12,732 nucleotides of DNA from Clostridia bacterium. GTDB lineage: Bacteria; Bacillota; Clostridia; Christensenellales; Borkfalkiaceae. The stretch's first letter is position 1, and every line of letters starts with the position of its first letter. The notes below the pieces were generated by a model. The model was given only the letters and a program-made list of their open reading frames with translations, searched no databases and was not told the origin of the DNA. The translations under genes and the position numbers were made by a program. The stretch covers positions 1-12,732 of the forward strand of contig JAFTMQ010000102.1 in the NCBI GenBank assembly GCA_017452305.1, read 5' to 3'. Shown one piece after another: positions 1 through 4,842 of this stretch.

Positions 1-7
1 TATATAA

Positions 8-259
8 TTAAAGTTTTCTGTTTAAGCTGGATTGTTGTTTTTCGTTATTTTCAACTATAATACCAAAACCGTACAGTGGCAATGAAATAACCCAAAACAA
101 AAGCGGTCCTGCGATAATAACGATTATTCCCATAGCCGTACTTGTTGCAAAGCAAATACCAATCCCCGCAATAATTGAAACAATTATCCCAAGAATAACA
201 AGAATATAAGAAATAGTTTTCAGTTTTTTGCCAGCATTATTGAATAGAAAATCAAACAT
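8..259 (-). CDS. Small two-pass membrane protein, unknown function
   Basis: An 83-residue hydrophobic protein with two predicted membrane segments (about residues 15-37 and 42-66), a short basic N-terminus (KKLK) and a polar C-terminal tail rich in N, Q, S and K. The ATG at 259 was chosen because a GGAGG ribosome binding site (minus strand, about 268-272) sits just upstream; a longer reading to 274 would swallow that site. The sequence resembles small Clostridial proteins with a conserved LYGFG-x-x-VEN stretch after the second helix (here residues 62-71), but I know no assigned function. It is transcribed from a near-consensus promoter whose spacer is a palindrome, divergently from the XRE repressor gene at 352, so it is the probable target of that repressor. 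A role in membrane stress or as a small immunity or toxin-like factor is only speculation. Confidence 0.8.
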   Translation of the reverse strand: MFDFLFNNAGKKLKTISYILVILGIIVSIIAGIGICFATSTAMGIIVIIAGPLLFWVISLPLYGFGIIVENNEKQQSSLNRKL

Positions 260-289
260 AAAAAATACCTCCAAAAATATAGTATCATT

Positions 290-318
290 ATTATATCCTA
301 CATTTCGTAGGAAGTCAA
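290..318 (-). promoter_or_regulatory. Sigma-A promoter of the small membrane protein gene
   Basis: Read on the minus strand: -35 TTGACT (313-318), a 17-bp spacer and a perfect -10 TATAAT (290-295). The spacer is exactly the palindromic operator at 296-312, so repressor binding there should block RNA polymerase. The start point should fall near 283, giving a leader of about 24 bases that carries the GGAGG site. Confidence 0.85.
296..312. promoter_or_regulatory. Palindromic operator 1 of the left XRE module
   Basis: TCCTACATTTCGTAGGA has perfect 6-bp arms (TCCTAC/GTAGGA) around a 5-bp centre. It fills the spacer of the minus-strand promoter and lies centred about 48 bases upstream of the likely XRE start point. 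It is inferred to bind the XRE protein encoded at 352, by position and by its similarity to the second site. Confidence 0.75.
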
Positions 319-324
319 TTATTT

Positions 325-341
325 TCCTACAAATAGTAGTA
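325..341. promoter_or_regulatory. Palindromic operator 2 of the left XRE module
   Basis: TCCTACAAATAGTAGTA repeats the left arm of operator 1 exactly and the right arm with one mismatch, with the same 5-bp centre. It starts 29 bp after operator 1 and touches the proposed -10 box (340-345) of the XRE gene, which fits negative autoregulation. Confidence 0.7.
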
Positions 342-345
342 AGAT
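340..345 (+). promoter_or_regulatory. Possible -10 box of a leaderless XRE transcript
   Basis: TAAGAT lies exactly at -12 to -7 relative to the A of the XRE ATG at 352. No ribosome binding site is visible before that ATG, so the mRNA may start at or next to the start codon. No good -35 is visible near 317-322, as expected of a weak, possibly repressor-assisted promoter. This is inference. Confidence 0.45.
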
Positions 346-351
346 AATTAT

Positions 352-561
352 ATGAAAAATAATGTGTTTGGAAAAAGATTGCGGGAATTGCGATTGGAAA
401 AAGGTCTTTCCCAACAGAAATTAGGGGAAGATTTGGGCTTTTGTAACCAAACGATTAGCTTTTGGGAAAGCGGAAGCCGAGAGCCCGACCTTGATACGCT
501 TGTGCAAATTGCGCATTATTTTGAAACAACTTTTGAAGAATTATTGGAAGAAAACAACTAA
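352..561 (+). CDS. XRE-family helix-turn-helix repressor (left module)
   Basis: A 69-residue protein made almost entirely of one Cro/C1-type helix-turn-helix domain. The first HTH helix lies around LSQQKLGEDLG (residues 19-29) and the recognition helix around CNQTISFWESG (31-41). The C-terminal part (PDLDTLVQIAHYFETTFEELL) is the typical closing helices of the fold. There is no extra sensor or oligomerisation domain, so it should act as a simple dimeric repressor. It is divergent from the small membrane protein gene, and two matching palindromes lie in the 92-bp gap, which argues for control of that gene and of itself. The start is the only in-frame ATG that gives a complete domain; it lacks a Shine-Dalgarno sequence. 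It ends at a strong terminator a few bases downstream. Confidence 0.9.
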   Translation: MKNNVFGKRLRELRLEKGLSQQKLGEDLGFCNQTISFWESGSREPDLDTLVQIAHYFETTFEELLEENN

Positions 562-563
562 AA

Positions 564-606
564 AACGCGGTTGCGACAATTCGCAACCGCGTTCATTTTT
601 TATTTT
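564..606. terminator. Bidirectional Rho-independent terminator (XRE / DUF1846)
   Basis: A 13-bp perfect stem (564-576 with 581-593, arms starting AACGCGGTTGCGA) with a CAAT loop. It is followed by CATTTTTTATTTT on the plus strand. On the minus strand the same stem is followed by TTTTTTAGTTG, so it can end transcripts from both the XRE gene and the DUF1846 gene. Confidence 0.9.
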
Positions 607-614
607 AGCCACAA

Positions 615-708
615 TGCAAGGCAACGCCTTGCAATTCACGATTTGCTATGCAAATCAATTCATGCGCCAAAGGTGCAATTCATGAAAGGCAACGCCTTTC
701 AATTCACG
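615..708. repeat. Array of four short hairpins with AATTCA[C/T] linkers
   Basis: Four hairpins follow each other: TGCAAGGC-AAC-GCCTTGCA (615-633), GATTTGC-TAT-GCAAATC (640-656), TGCGCC-AAA-GGTGCA (663-677, with one G-T wobble) and TGAAAGGC-AAC-GCCTTTCA (683-701). Each is followed by AATTCAC or AATTCAT, mostly with a G after it. Loops are three bases. The stems differ in sequence but keep pairing. A related array lies at 4716-4825. It sits between the 3' ends of convergent genes. No protein is supported here; the overlapping open frames are shadows. Confidence 0.8.
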
Positions 709-725
709 GAAAACCATATTTCCAA

Positions 726-1640
726 CTACATTTCCTCGTTGATAAGCACTCGTCTGTGCGGCTCGCAGGTGACGTGAATGCCAAGCGACTTCAAGGTCTT
801 TTCGTCCACGTGTGCGAGCATGACGGTAGAGTGCAATTCGCAGTTTTTCAACTTATCGAGCTGTGCAATCGCCTTTTTCGCTTTGGGGTCGGTGACGGCG
901 CAGATAGAAAGCGCCATAAGCACCTCGTCCGTATGCAAGCGAGGGTTTACCGAGCCCATATGCTTGACCTTTAATTGTTGGATAGGCTCGATGATGGTAG
1001 GGGAAATTAACTCTTTTTTATCGTCGATACCGCCGAGCAGCTTCAACGCGTTGAGAAGCGCCGCCGCCGAAGGGCCGAGCAAATCGCCCGTCTTGCCCGT
1101 GACGATCCGTCCGTCGTTAAGCTCGATTGCCACGCACGGCTTGCCCGTCAATTCTGCTTTTTCAAGCGCGGGGGCAACCGCTTTTCTATCGTCCACGGAA
1201 ATATTTGCCTTGCTCATCAACAGCTCTAATTTTGCCACGACCTCTTTGGCAATTCTGCCCTTTTTCGCGTCGCAAAGCGCGGAATAATAACGGCGAATAA
1301 CCTCGGCTTTGGACGTCTCGCGGCAAGCCTCGTCGTCGATAATGCAAAAGCCCGCCATATTTACGCCCATGTCCGTAGGGGATTTATAGGGCGAATAGCC
1401 AAGGATTTTTTCGAGCATAGCCGCCACAACGGGGAAAATTTCCACGTCGCGGTTGTAATTGACCGCCAACTTTTCGTACGTTTCAAAGTGGTAGGGGTCA
1501 ATCATATTGACGTCGTTTAAGTCCGCCGTCGCCGCCTCGTAGGCGAGGTTGACGGGGTGGGAAAGGGGCAAATTCCAAATGGGGAAGGTTTCAAACTTTG
1601 CATACCCCGCCTTGATACCGCGTAAATTTTCGTGATAGAG
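726..1640 (-). CDS. DUF1846 protein, C-terminal part after an in-frame TAG
   Basis: This frame continues the upstream DUF1846 frame without a shift. The codon after the TAG begins LYHENLRG and runs through family-typical stretches such as HPVNLAYEAATADLNDVNMIDP, YNRDVEIFPV, SPTDMGVNMAG and DDEACRE. It ends in VTCEPHRRVLINEEM and stops with TAG at 726-728. If translated alone it would need a weak restart, for instance the TTG at 1571, which has no clear ribosome binding site. The family (also listed as UPF0371) is a roughly 490-500-residue protein of unknown function found in Firmicutes and Actinobacteria. This part alone lacks the N-terminal half, so it is probably not functional unless the stop is an error or is read through. 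Confidence 0.8.
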   Translation of the reverse strand, partial: LYHENLRGIKAGYAKFETFPIWNLPLSHPVNLAYEAATADLNDVNMIDPYHFETYEKLAVNYNRDVEIFPVVAAMLEKILGYSPYKSPTDMGVNMAGFCIIDDEACRETSKAEVIRRYYSALCDAKKGRIAKEVVAKLELLMSKANISVDDRKAVAPALEKAELTGKPCVAIELNDGRIVTGKTGDLLGPSAAALLNALKLLGGIDDKKELISPTIIEPIQQLKVKHMGSVNPRLHTDEVLMALSICAVTDPKAKKAIAQLDKLKNCELHSTVMLAHVDEKTLKSLGIHVTCEPHRRVLINEEM

Positions 1641-2210
1641 CTAGGAAAGGCAGGTTGCCATTTTTCCGCTTCCAGGGCCGGGGGCAGTGACGATGACCAA
1701 GCGGCGCTTGGTGGGGATATATTCGTTTTTGCCATACCCGTCCTCGCTTACGATTTTTTGCACGTCGGAAGGGTAGCCCTCAATCGCGTAATGCTTATAC
1801 ACCGCCACGCCGAGGTTTTCCAAACGTTTGATGAAGCCGTCCACGGCAGGTTGGGGTTGATACATATTGACAACGACGCTCCCTACGTACAAGCCCTTGC
1901 TTTTGAAAATGTCAAGCAAGCGAATAACGTCGGCGTCGTAGGTGATGCCTAAATCGCTGCGATATTTATTTTTAATGATGTCGTTTGCGCTAATTACGAC
2001 AAGGATTTCCGCAATCGCGCGGAGCTTTAACAGCATTTTAATTTTACTGTCGGGCTCAAAGCCGGGCAAAACGCGCGCCGCGTGATAATCGTCGAACAGC
2101 TTGCCGCCAAATTCAAGGTACAGCTTGTCGCCAAACGCGTCAATGCGCTCTTGAATTTTTTCCGATTGCAAGGAAAGGTATTGCTTGTTTTCGAAACCAA
2201 GTTTGTTCAT
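1641..2210 (-). CDS. DUF1846 protein, N-terminal part ending at a premature TAG
   Basis: A 189-residue N-terminal part of a DUF1846 (UPF0371) protein: MNKLGFENKQYLSLQSEKI, then LEFGGKLFDDYHAARVLPGF, SANDIIKNK, LGITYDADVIRLLD and EGYPSDVQKIVSEDGYGKNEY. It ends in a P-loop-like APGPGSGKMATCLS (about residues 176-189). The family normally continues with Q-LYHE; here codon 190 is TAG instead of CAG, and the downstream frame resumes perfectly. Joined across the stop, the product is 494 residues, the family's usual length. The ATG at 2210 is chosen because AAGGAG lies about 11 bases upstream and family proteins begin here; the in-frame ATG at 2270 is almost at the transcription start. Function is unknown. 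The interruption may be a nonsense mutation, a base-calling error, or suppression of TAG. Confidence 0.85.
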   Translation of the reverse strand: MNKLGFENKQYLSLQSEKIQERIDAFGDKLYLEFGGKLFDDYHAARVLPGFEPDSKIKMLLKLRAIAEILVVISANDIIKNKYRSDLGITYDADVIRLLDIFKSKGLYVGSVVVNMYQPQPAVDGFIKRLENLGVAVYKHYAIEGYPSDVQKIVSEDGYGKNEYIPTKRRLVIVTAPGPGSGKMATCLS

Positions 2211-2279
2211 TTGCCTTTTTTCTCCTTCGTTTTCGGCTTTTTCGCGCCGCGGTAACTCCGTTTTTACCATATTATTTAT

Positions 2280-2308
2280 ATTTTAGCAAAAAAATATAAA
2301 AAAGTCAA
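2280..2308 (-). promoter_or_regulatory. Promoter of the DUF1846 gene
   Basis: On the minus strand: -35 TTGACT (2303-2308), 17-bp spacer, -10 TAAAAT (2280-2285). The expected start near 2273 leaves a leader of about 63 bases before the ATG at 2210. Confidence 0.75.
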
Positions 2309-2351
2309 CGGCGTGAAGGGAAAAACTCGCCCGCCTACAAAACTTTTTTCA

Positions 2352-2383
2352 CATAAAAAAGAACGCCCGATAAGGACGTTCTT
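2352..2383 (-). terminator. Terminator downstream of the Nudix gene
   Basis: The stem AAGAACG/CGTTCTT (2359-2365 with 2377-2383), extended by a CC/GG pair inside, is followed on the minus strand by TTTTTTATG. It lies 86 bases past the Nudix stop codon. The plus-strand side also has CATTTTTATTT, so it could work both ways. Confidence 0.75.
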
Positions 2384-2398
2384 CATTTTTATTTCGCC

Positions 2399-2426
2399 AT
2401 TCAGCACGCAGCATTCAGCACGCAGC
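2399..2426. repeat. Tandem 14-bp repeat
   Basis: ATTCAGCACGCAGC occurs twice back to back (2399-2412, 2413-2426) and a partial third copy, ATTCCGC, follows. It lies in the 3' region of the Nudix gene, between its stop and its terminator. Confidence 0.8.
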
Positions 2427-2444
2427 ATTCCGCATTTGCCTATA

Positions 2445-2460
2445 CCATGTACGCGTTGAA
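2445..2460. repeat. Dispersed 16-bp repeat, copy 1
   Basis: CCATGTACGCGTTGAA is identical to 10695-10710. Both copies lie a few bases beyond the stop codon of a minus-strand gene (8 bp from the Nudix stop here), so each would be in the 3' untranslated region. Confidence 0.7.
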
Positions 2461-2468
2461 ATGTAAAA

Positions 2469-2963
2469 TTAAATCTTTTTCTTCAATTCGCGTACGGCGT
2501 TATTTAAGAAGAATTCCGCCGTCGTACCCTTGCGGATAAGCTGCGTCGCTTCTTCGGGCGTACACCAACGCGCCTCGGCAATTTCGTTTGCGTTCGGTTT
2601 TACGGGTTTGTCTTCCACCACAACGATGAAATTGAGCATCAAAATATCCTTTTTTGCGTGGTAGCGAGAGGACATATACTTCGCCTTGACGACGTCAAGC
2701 CCAATTTCTTCCTTGATTTCGCGCGGAATGGTCTTTTCCGCATTTTCGCCCTTTTTGATGTACCCTGCAAATAAAATAAAATCCTCGTCCTCGACGTGTT
2801 TGGCAAGCAAAATTTTGTCCTGCGCGCGGTTGGTTACGACCATGGATACCGCGATGGGGAATTGAGGAAACATATACGCTTGACATTGTTCACAGTAGGG
2901 GATAAGCCCTTCGTTTTCACAAAAGCGAAGGGTAAGTTTTTGACCGCATTCTCTACAATACAT
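2469..2963 (-). CDS. Zinc-ribbon Nudix hydrolase
   Basis: A 164-residue protein that should hydrolyse a nucleoside-diphosphate-linked substrate. The N-terminus is a four-cysteine zinc ribbon (C3, C6, C24, C27). The Nudix box fits the GX5EX7REUXEEXGU pattern perfectly at residues 67-89 (G67, E73, R81-E82, E85-E86, G88), which supplies the metal-binding glutamates. The ribbon-plus-Nudix layout recalls NudC NAD/decapping pyrophosphatases, but the protein is much shorter. The SQPWPFP-type signature that NudC enzymes carry after the box is replaced by SSRYHAKKDILML, so NAD should not be assumed as substrate. The start is set by AAGGAGG (2972-2978) eight bases upstream. It has its own consensus promoter, divergent from purA, and its own terminator. 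Confidence 0.9.
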   Translation of the reverse strand: MYCRECGQKLTLRFCENEGLIPYCEQCQAYMFPQFPIAVSMVVTNRAQDKILLAKHVEDEDFILFAGYIKKGENAEKTIPREIKEEIGLDVVKAKYMSSRYHAKKDILMLNFIVVVEDKPVKPNANEIAEARWCTPEEATQLIRKGTTAEFFLNNAVRELKKKI

Positions 2964-3019
2964 AAATTAACCCTCCTTATTTCTACGGTTTTTGCGCTTT
3001 TCGTGCGCTTTGTTCTATT

Positions 3020-3048
3020 ATAATATACCTTTTTGTCAAGCTTGTCAA
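3020..3048 (-). promoter_or_regulatory. Promoter of the Nudix gene
   Basis: Minus strand: -35 TTGACA (3043-3048), 17-bp spacer, -10 TATTAT (3020-3025). A second TTGACA lies inside the spacer but is too close to the -10. The leader is about 50 bases. Confidence 0.8.
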
Positions 3049-3132
3049 TACAAAGTGAAAATTTTCGCAAAAAATTTATCGAATTAACGAAAAGAAAGGG
3101 CGAAAAACTTTGTTTTTATATAAGCGTTTAAC

Positions 3133-3161
3133 TTGACATAGCGTAAAAAAAGAGTTATAAT
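3133..3161 (+). promoter_or_regulatory. Consensus promoter of purA
   Basis: TTGACA (3133-3138), exactly 17 bp, TATAAT (3156-3161): a full sigma-A consensus match. Transcription should begin near 3167-3169, leaving a leader of about 112 bases, unusually long for this window and containing the terminator-like hairpin at 3188-3221. Confidence 0.9.
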
Positions 3162-3187
3162 AGATTGCACAATGAAATGCGAGAGAG

Positions 3188-3239
3188 GGCAGTTTTTGAA
3201 GTTGTGCTTTAAAAACTTGCCTTTTTTCTTTTCTTTTTT
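3188..3239 (+). terminator. Terminator-like hairpin in the purA leader (candidate attenuator)
   Basis: The left arm 3188-3201 (GGCAGTTTTTGAAG) pairs with the right arm 3207-3221 (CTTTAAAAACTTGCC) with one bulged T and one G-T pair, loop TTGTG. It is followed directly by TTTTTTCTTTTCTTTTTT. The structure lies between the purA promoter and its start codon, so it would stop most transcription unless prevented. GCACAA at the expected 5' end of the RNA (3167-3172) is exactly complementary to TTGTGC (3202-3207) in the loop and could compete with the hairpin. No known riboswitch pattern was recognised. Confidence 0.65.
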
Positions 3240-3279
3240 GCAATATGAAAGGGAAAAAATCAAAGGAGTATATATAGTT

Positions 3280-4554
3280 ATGCTTACATCCATTTGCGGT
3301 ATTAACTGGGGCGACGAAGGCAAGGGCAGAATGGTTGACTTGCTTAGTGAAAAGTTCGACGTTGTTTGCCGTTATCAAGGCGGAAACAACGCAGGGCACA
3401 CCGTCATCAACGAGAGAGGGAAGTTTGTCCTCAACCTGTTACCTTCGGGCATTTTGCGTGAAGACGTAGTCAACGTAATGGGCCCCGGTATGGTTATCGA
3501 CATCAAGCACCTCTGCGGCGAAATTGCAAAATTGCGCGAGGGCGGCATCAAAATCACGCCCGAAAATTTGAAGATTTCCGACCGTGCGGTGATCACCATG
3601 CCCTATCACGTGCTTTTGGACTGCTTGGAAGAGGATCGCTTGGCAGGCAAGAAATTCGGTTCTACCCGCCGCGGCATTAGCCCCGTGTATGCGGATAAAT
3701 TCTATAAAAAAGCGTTCCGTATGGGCGAGCTTTTGAATACCGAGCGTCTTTATAAGCGCGTTGCGGATATCGTGGAATGGAAAAATCTCACCGTCGTGGG
3801 CGGCTATAAATCCGAACCAATCAAGACGGAGGATATGATTGCATACTTTGAAGAATTCGGCAAGGTGCTTGCGCCTTACGTTTGCGATACGGGCTTGTAC
3901 TTGACGGAAGCGCACGCGCAGGGCAAGAACATTATGTTCGAGGCGCAGCTTGGCGCTATGCGCGATATCGATTTCGGTATTCACCCCTACACGTCGGCAT
4001 CCTCGACGATTGCGGCATACGCACCCATCGGCGCGGGCGTGCCCCAACTCCAACTCACCAACTCCATCGGTATTATGAAGGCATACTCCACCTGCGTAGG
4101 CGAAGGGCCTTTCACGGCGGAATATTTCGGTGAAAAAGCGGAAAAGCTCCGTCAGCTCGGCGGCGAATACGGCGCGGCGACGGGCAGACCTCGTAGAGTA
4201 GGGCCTTTCGATATCGTGGCTTCTCGTTATGGTATCCGTTGTCAAGGCGCAACCGAAATCGCGCTTACGAAAATGGATATTTTGTCGGGCTATGAGGAAA
4301 TTGAGGTTTGCGTAGCGTACGAGCTCAACGGCGAGATTATTCACGAATTCCCCTTCGTGGACGTTTTGGACGATTGCAAACCTGTTTTCAAGACGGTCAA
4401 GGGTTGGAATTGCGACATTTCCCACTGCCGTAAGGTAGAGGATTTGCCCAAGGAGGCTTTGGACTATATCAAGTACTTGGAAGAGGCTTGCGGCTGCAAG
4501 ATTAAGTACGTGTCGGTGGGGGCGGAGCGCGAAGCGTACGTCGAAATGTATTAA
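3280..4554 (+). CDS. purA: Adenylosuccinate synthetase
   Basis: Catalyses GTP-dependent joining of IMP and aspartate to adenylosuccinate, the first step from IMP to AMP, in the cytosol. At 424 residues it has the family's usual length. The GTP-binding loop GDEGKG is at residues 11-16 with the catalytic aspartate D12; catalytic H40 lies in GGNNAGHTV. STRRGISP (128-135) and TGRPRRVGPFD (301-311) match the IMP- and GTP-site segments. Some motifs are unusual: INWGDEGKG rather than QWGDEGKG, FEAQLG (220-225) rather than FEGAQG, and VGPFD after GRPRR, suggesting a divergent PurA subgroup. The ATG at 3280 follows AGGAG (3264-3268); the in-frame ATG at 3172 lacks a ribosome binding site and would place the leader hairpin in the coding sequence. 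The long leader suggests attenuation. No clear terminator follows, so read-through into ddh is possible. Confidence 0.97.
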   Translation: MLTSICGINWGDEGKGRMVDLLSEKFDVVCRYQGGNNAGHTVINERGKFVLNLLPSGILREDVVNVMGPGMVIDIKHLCGEIAKLREGGIKITPENLKISDRAVITMPYHVLLDCLEEDRLAGKKFGSTRRGISPVYADKFYKKAFRMGELLNTERLYKRVADIVEWKNLTVVGGYKSEPIKTEDMIAYFEEFGKVLAPYVCDTGLYLTEAHAQGKNIMFEAQLGAMRDIDFGIHPYTSASSTIAAYAPIGAGVPQLQLTNSIGIMKAYSTCVGEGPFTAEYFGEKAEKLRQLGGEYGAATGRPRRVGPFDIVASRYGIRCQGATEIALTKMDILSGYEEIEVCVAYELNGEIIHEFPFVDVLDDCKPVFKTVKGWNCDISHCRKVEDLPKEALDYIKYLEEACGCKIKYVSVGAEREAYVEMY

Positions 4555-4589
4555 AAACGACGTATAAGGGCGCATCTTCATCACAAAAA

Positions 4590-4701
4590 CGGAACCTGCC
4601 CTAAGTCACGTACTATTTGTACGCTCCTGTCGGGCAGAACCGCGTGTTTTGCGCGAATCTGCAACCCTTCTCCGCCGTTTTTACGGCTTGGATGGGCGAG
4701 G
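4590..4701 (+). other. Structured intergenic element between purA and ddh
   Basis: This stretch folds into nested stems. CGG (4590-4592), CTGCCC (4596-4601) and CGTAC (4609-4613) pair with GTACG (4619-4623), GGGCAG (4632-4637) and CCG (4640-4642). A second hairpin GCCGT-TTTT-ACGGC (4674-4687) is extended outward by CC/GG and CCC/GGG. There is no U-run, so it is not a simple terminator, and no promoter or convincing protein is visible. It may be a conserved RNA or a dispersed repeat; I recognise no named family. Confidence 0.5.
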
Positions 4702-4715
4702 TGAAATCCAGGAAT

Positions 4716-4825
4716 TGCAAGCCGTTGGCTTGCATGAATTGAAAGGCGTAACCTTTCAATCCATGGCGTAAGCCAATTCACGATTTGCAAAGCAAATCAA
4801 TTCACGCAACATTTAAAATGTTGCG
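4716..4825. repeat. Second hairpin array, ending at the ddh ribosome binding site
   Basis: Hairpins in order: TGCAAGCC-GTT-GGCTTGCA (4716-4734), TTGAAAGG-CGTAA-CCTTTCAA (4739-4759), TGGC-GTAA-GCCA (4764-4775), GATTTGC-AAA-GCAAATC (4782-4798), and a perfect inverted repeat with 10-bp arms around one A (4805-4825, arm CGCAACATTT). The last two carry the AATTCAC linker seen at 615-708. The first is followed by CATGAATT, the reverse complement of the linker, so the array changes orientation. The GATTTGC stem is shared with the first array, and near-identical GCAAGSC and GAAAGG stems occur in both. Confidence 0.8.
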
Positions 4826-4842
4826 TTTAAGAGGTAATCAAA

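Noticed and set aside
615..708. CRISPR array or tRNA cluster
   Set aside because: The repeated linker is only about six to eight bases, the units are self-complementary with three-base loops, and no cloverleaf or spacer-repeat pattern or cas gene is present.
2211..2270. Longer DUF1846 start at ATG 2270
   Set aside because: It lies only a few bases from the predicted transcription start and lacks a ribosome binding site; family proteins begin at the ATG at 2210.
3172..3279. N-terminally extended PurA starting at ATG 3172, or an upstream peptide
   Set aside because: The frame is open into purA, but this ATG lies only about four bases from the likely transcription start and has no ribosome binding site. 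The added residues mainly translate the leader hairpin and U-tract. AGGAG before 3280 and the family start fit better.
3188..3279. Purine or other known riboswitch upstream of purA
   Set aside because: I could not find the conserved junction sequences of the purine, PreQ1 or other riboswitch classes known to me; only a hairpin and U-tract are visible.
3439..4584. Long minus-strand open frame (381 codons) opposite purA
   Set aside because: It is the antisense shadow of purA, whose protein is clearly recognised; the translation has no recognisable domains.
4581..4790. 69-residue minus-strand open frame between purA and ddh
   Set aside because: It lies wholly on inverted repeats and structured intergenic sequence, has no ribosome binding site and matches no family that I know.
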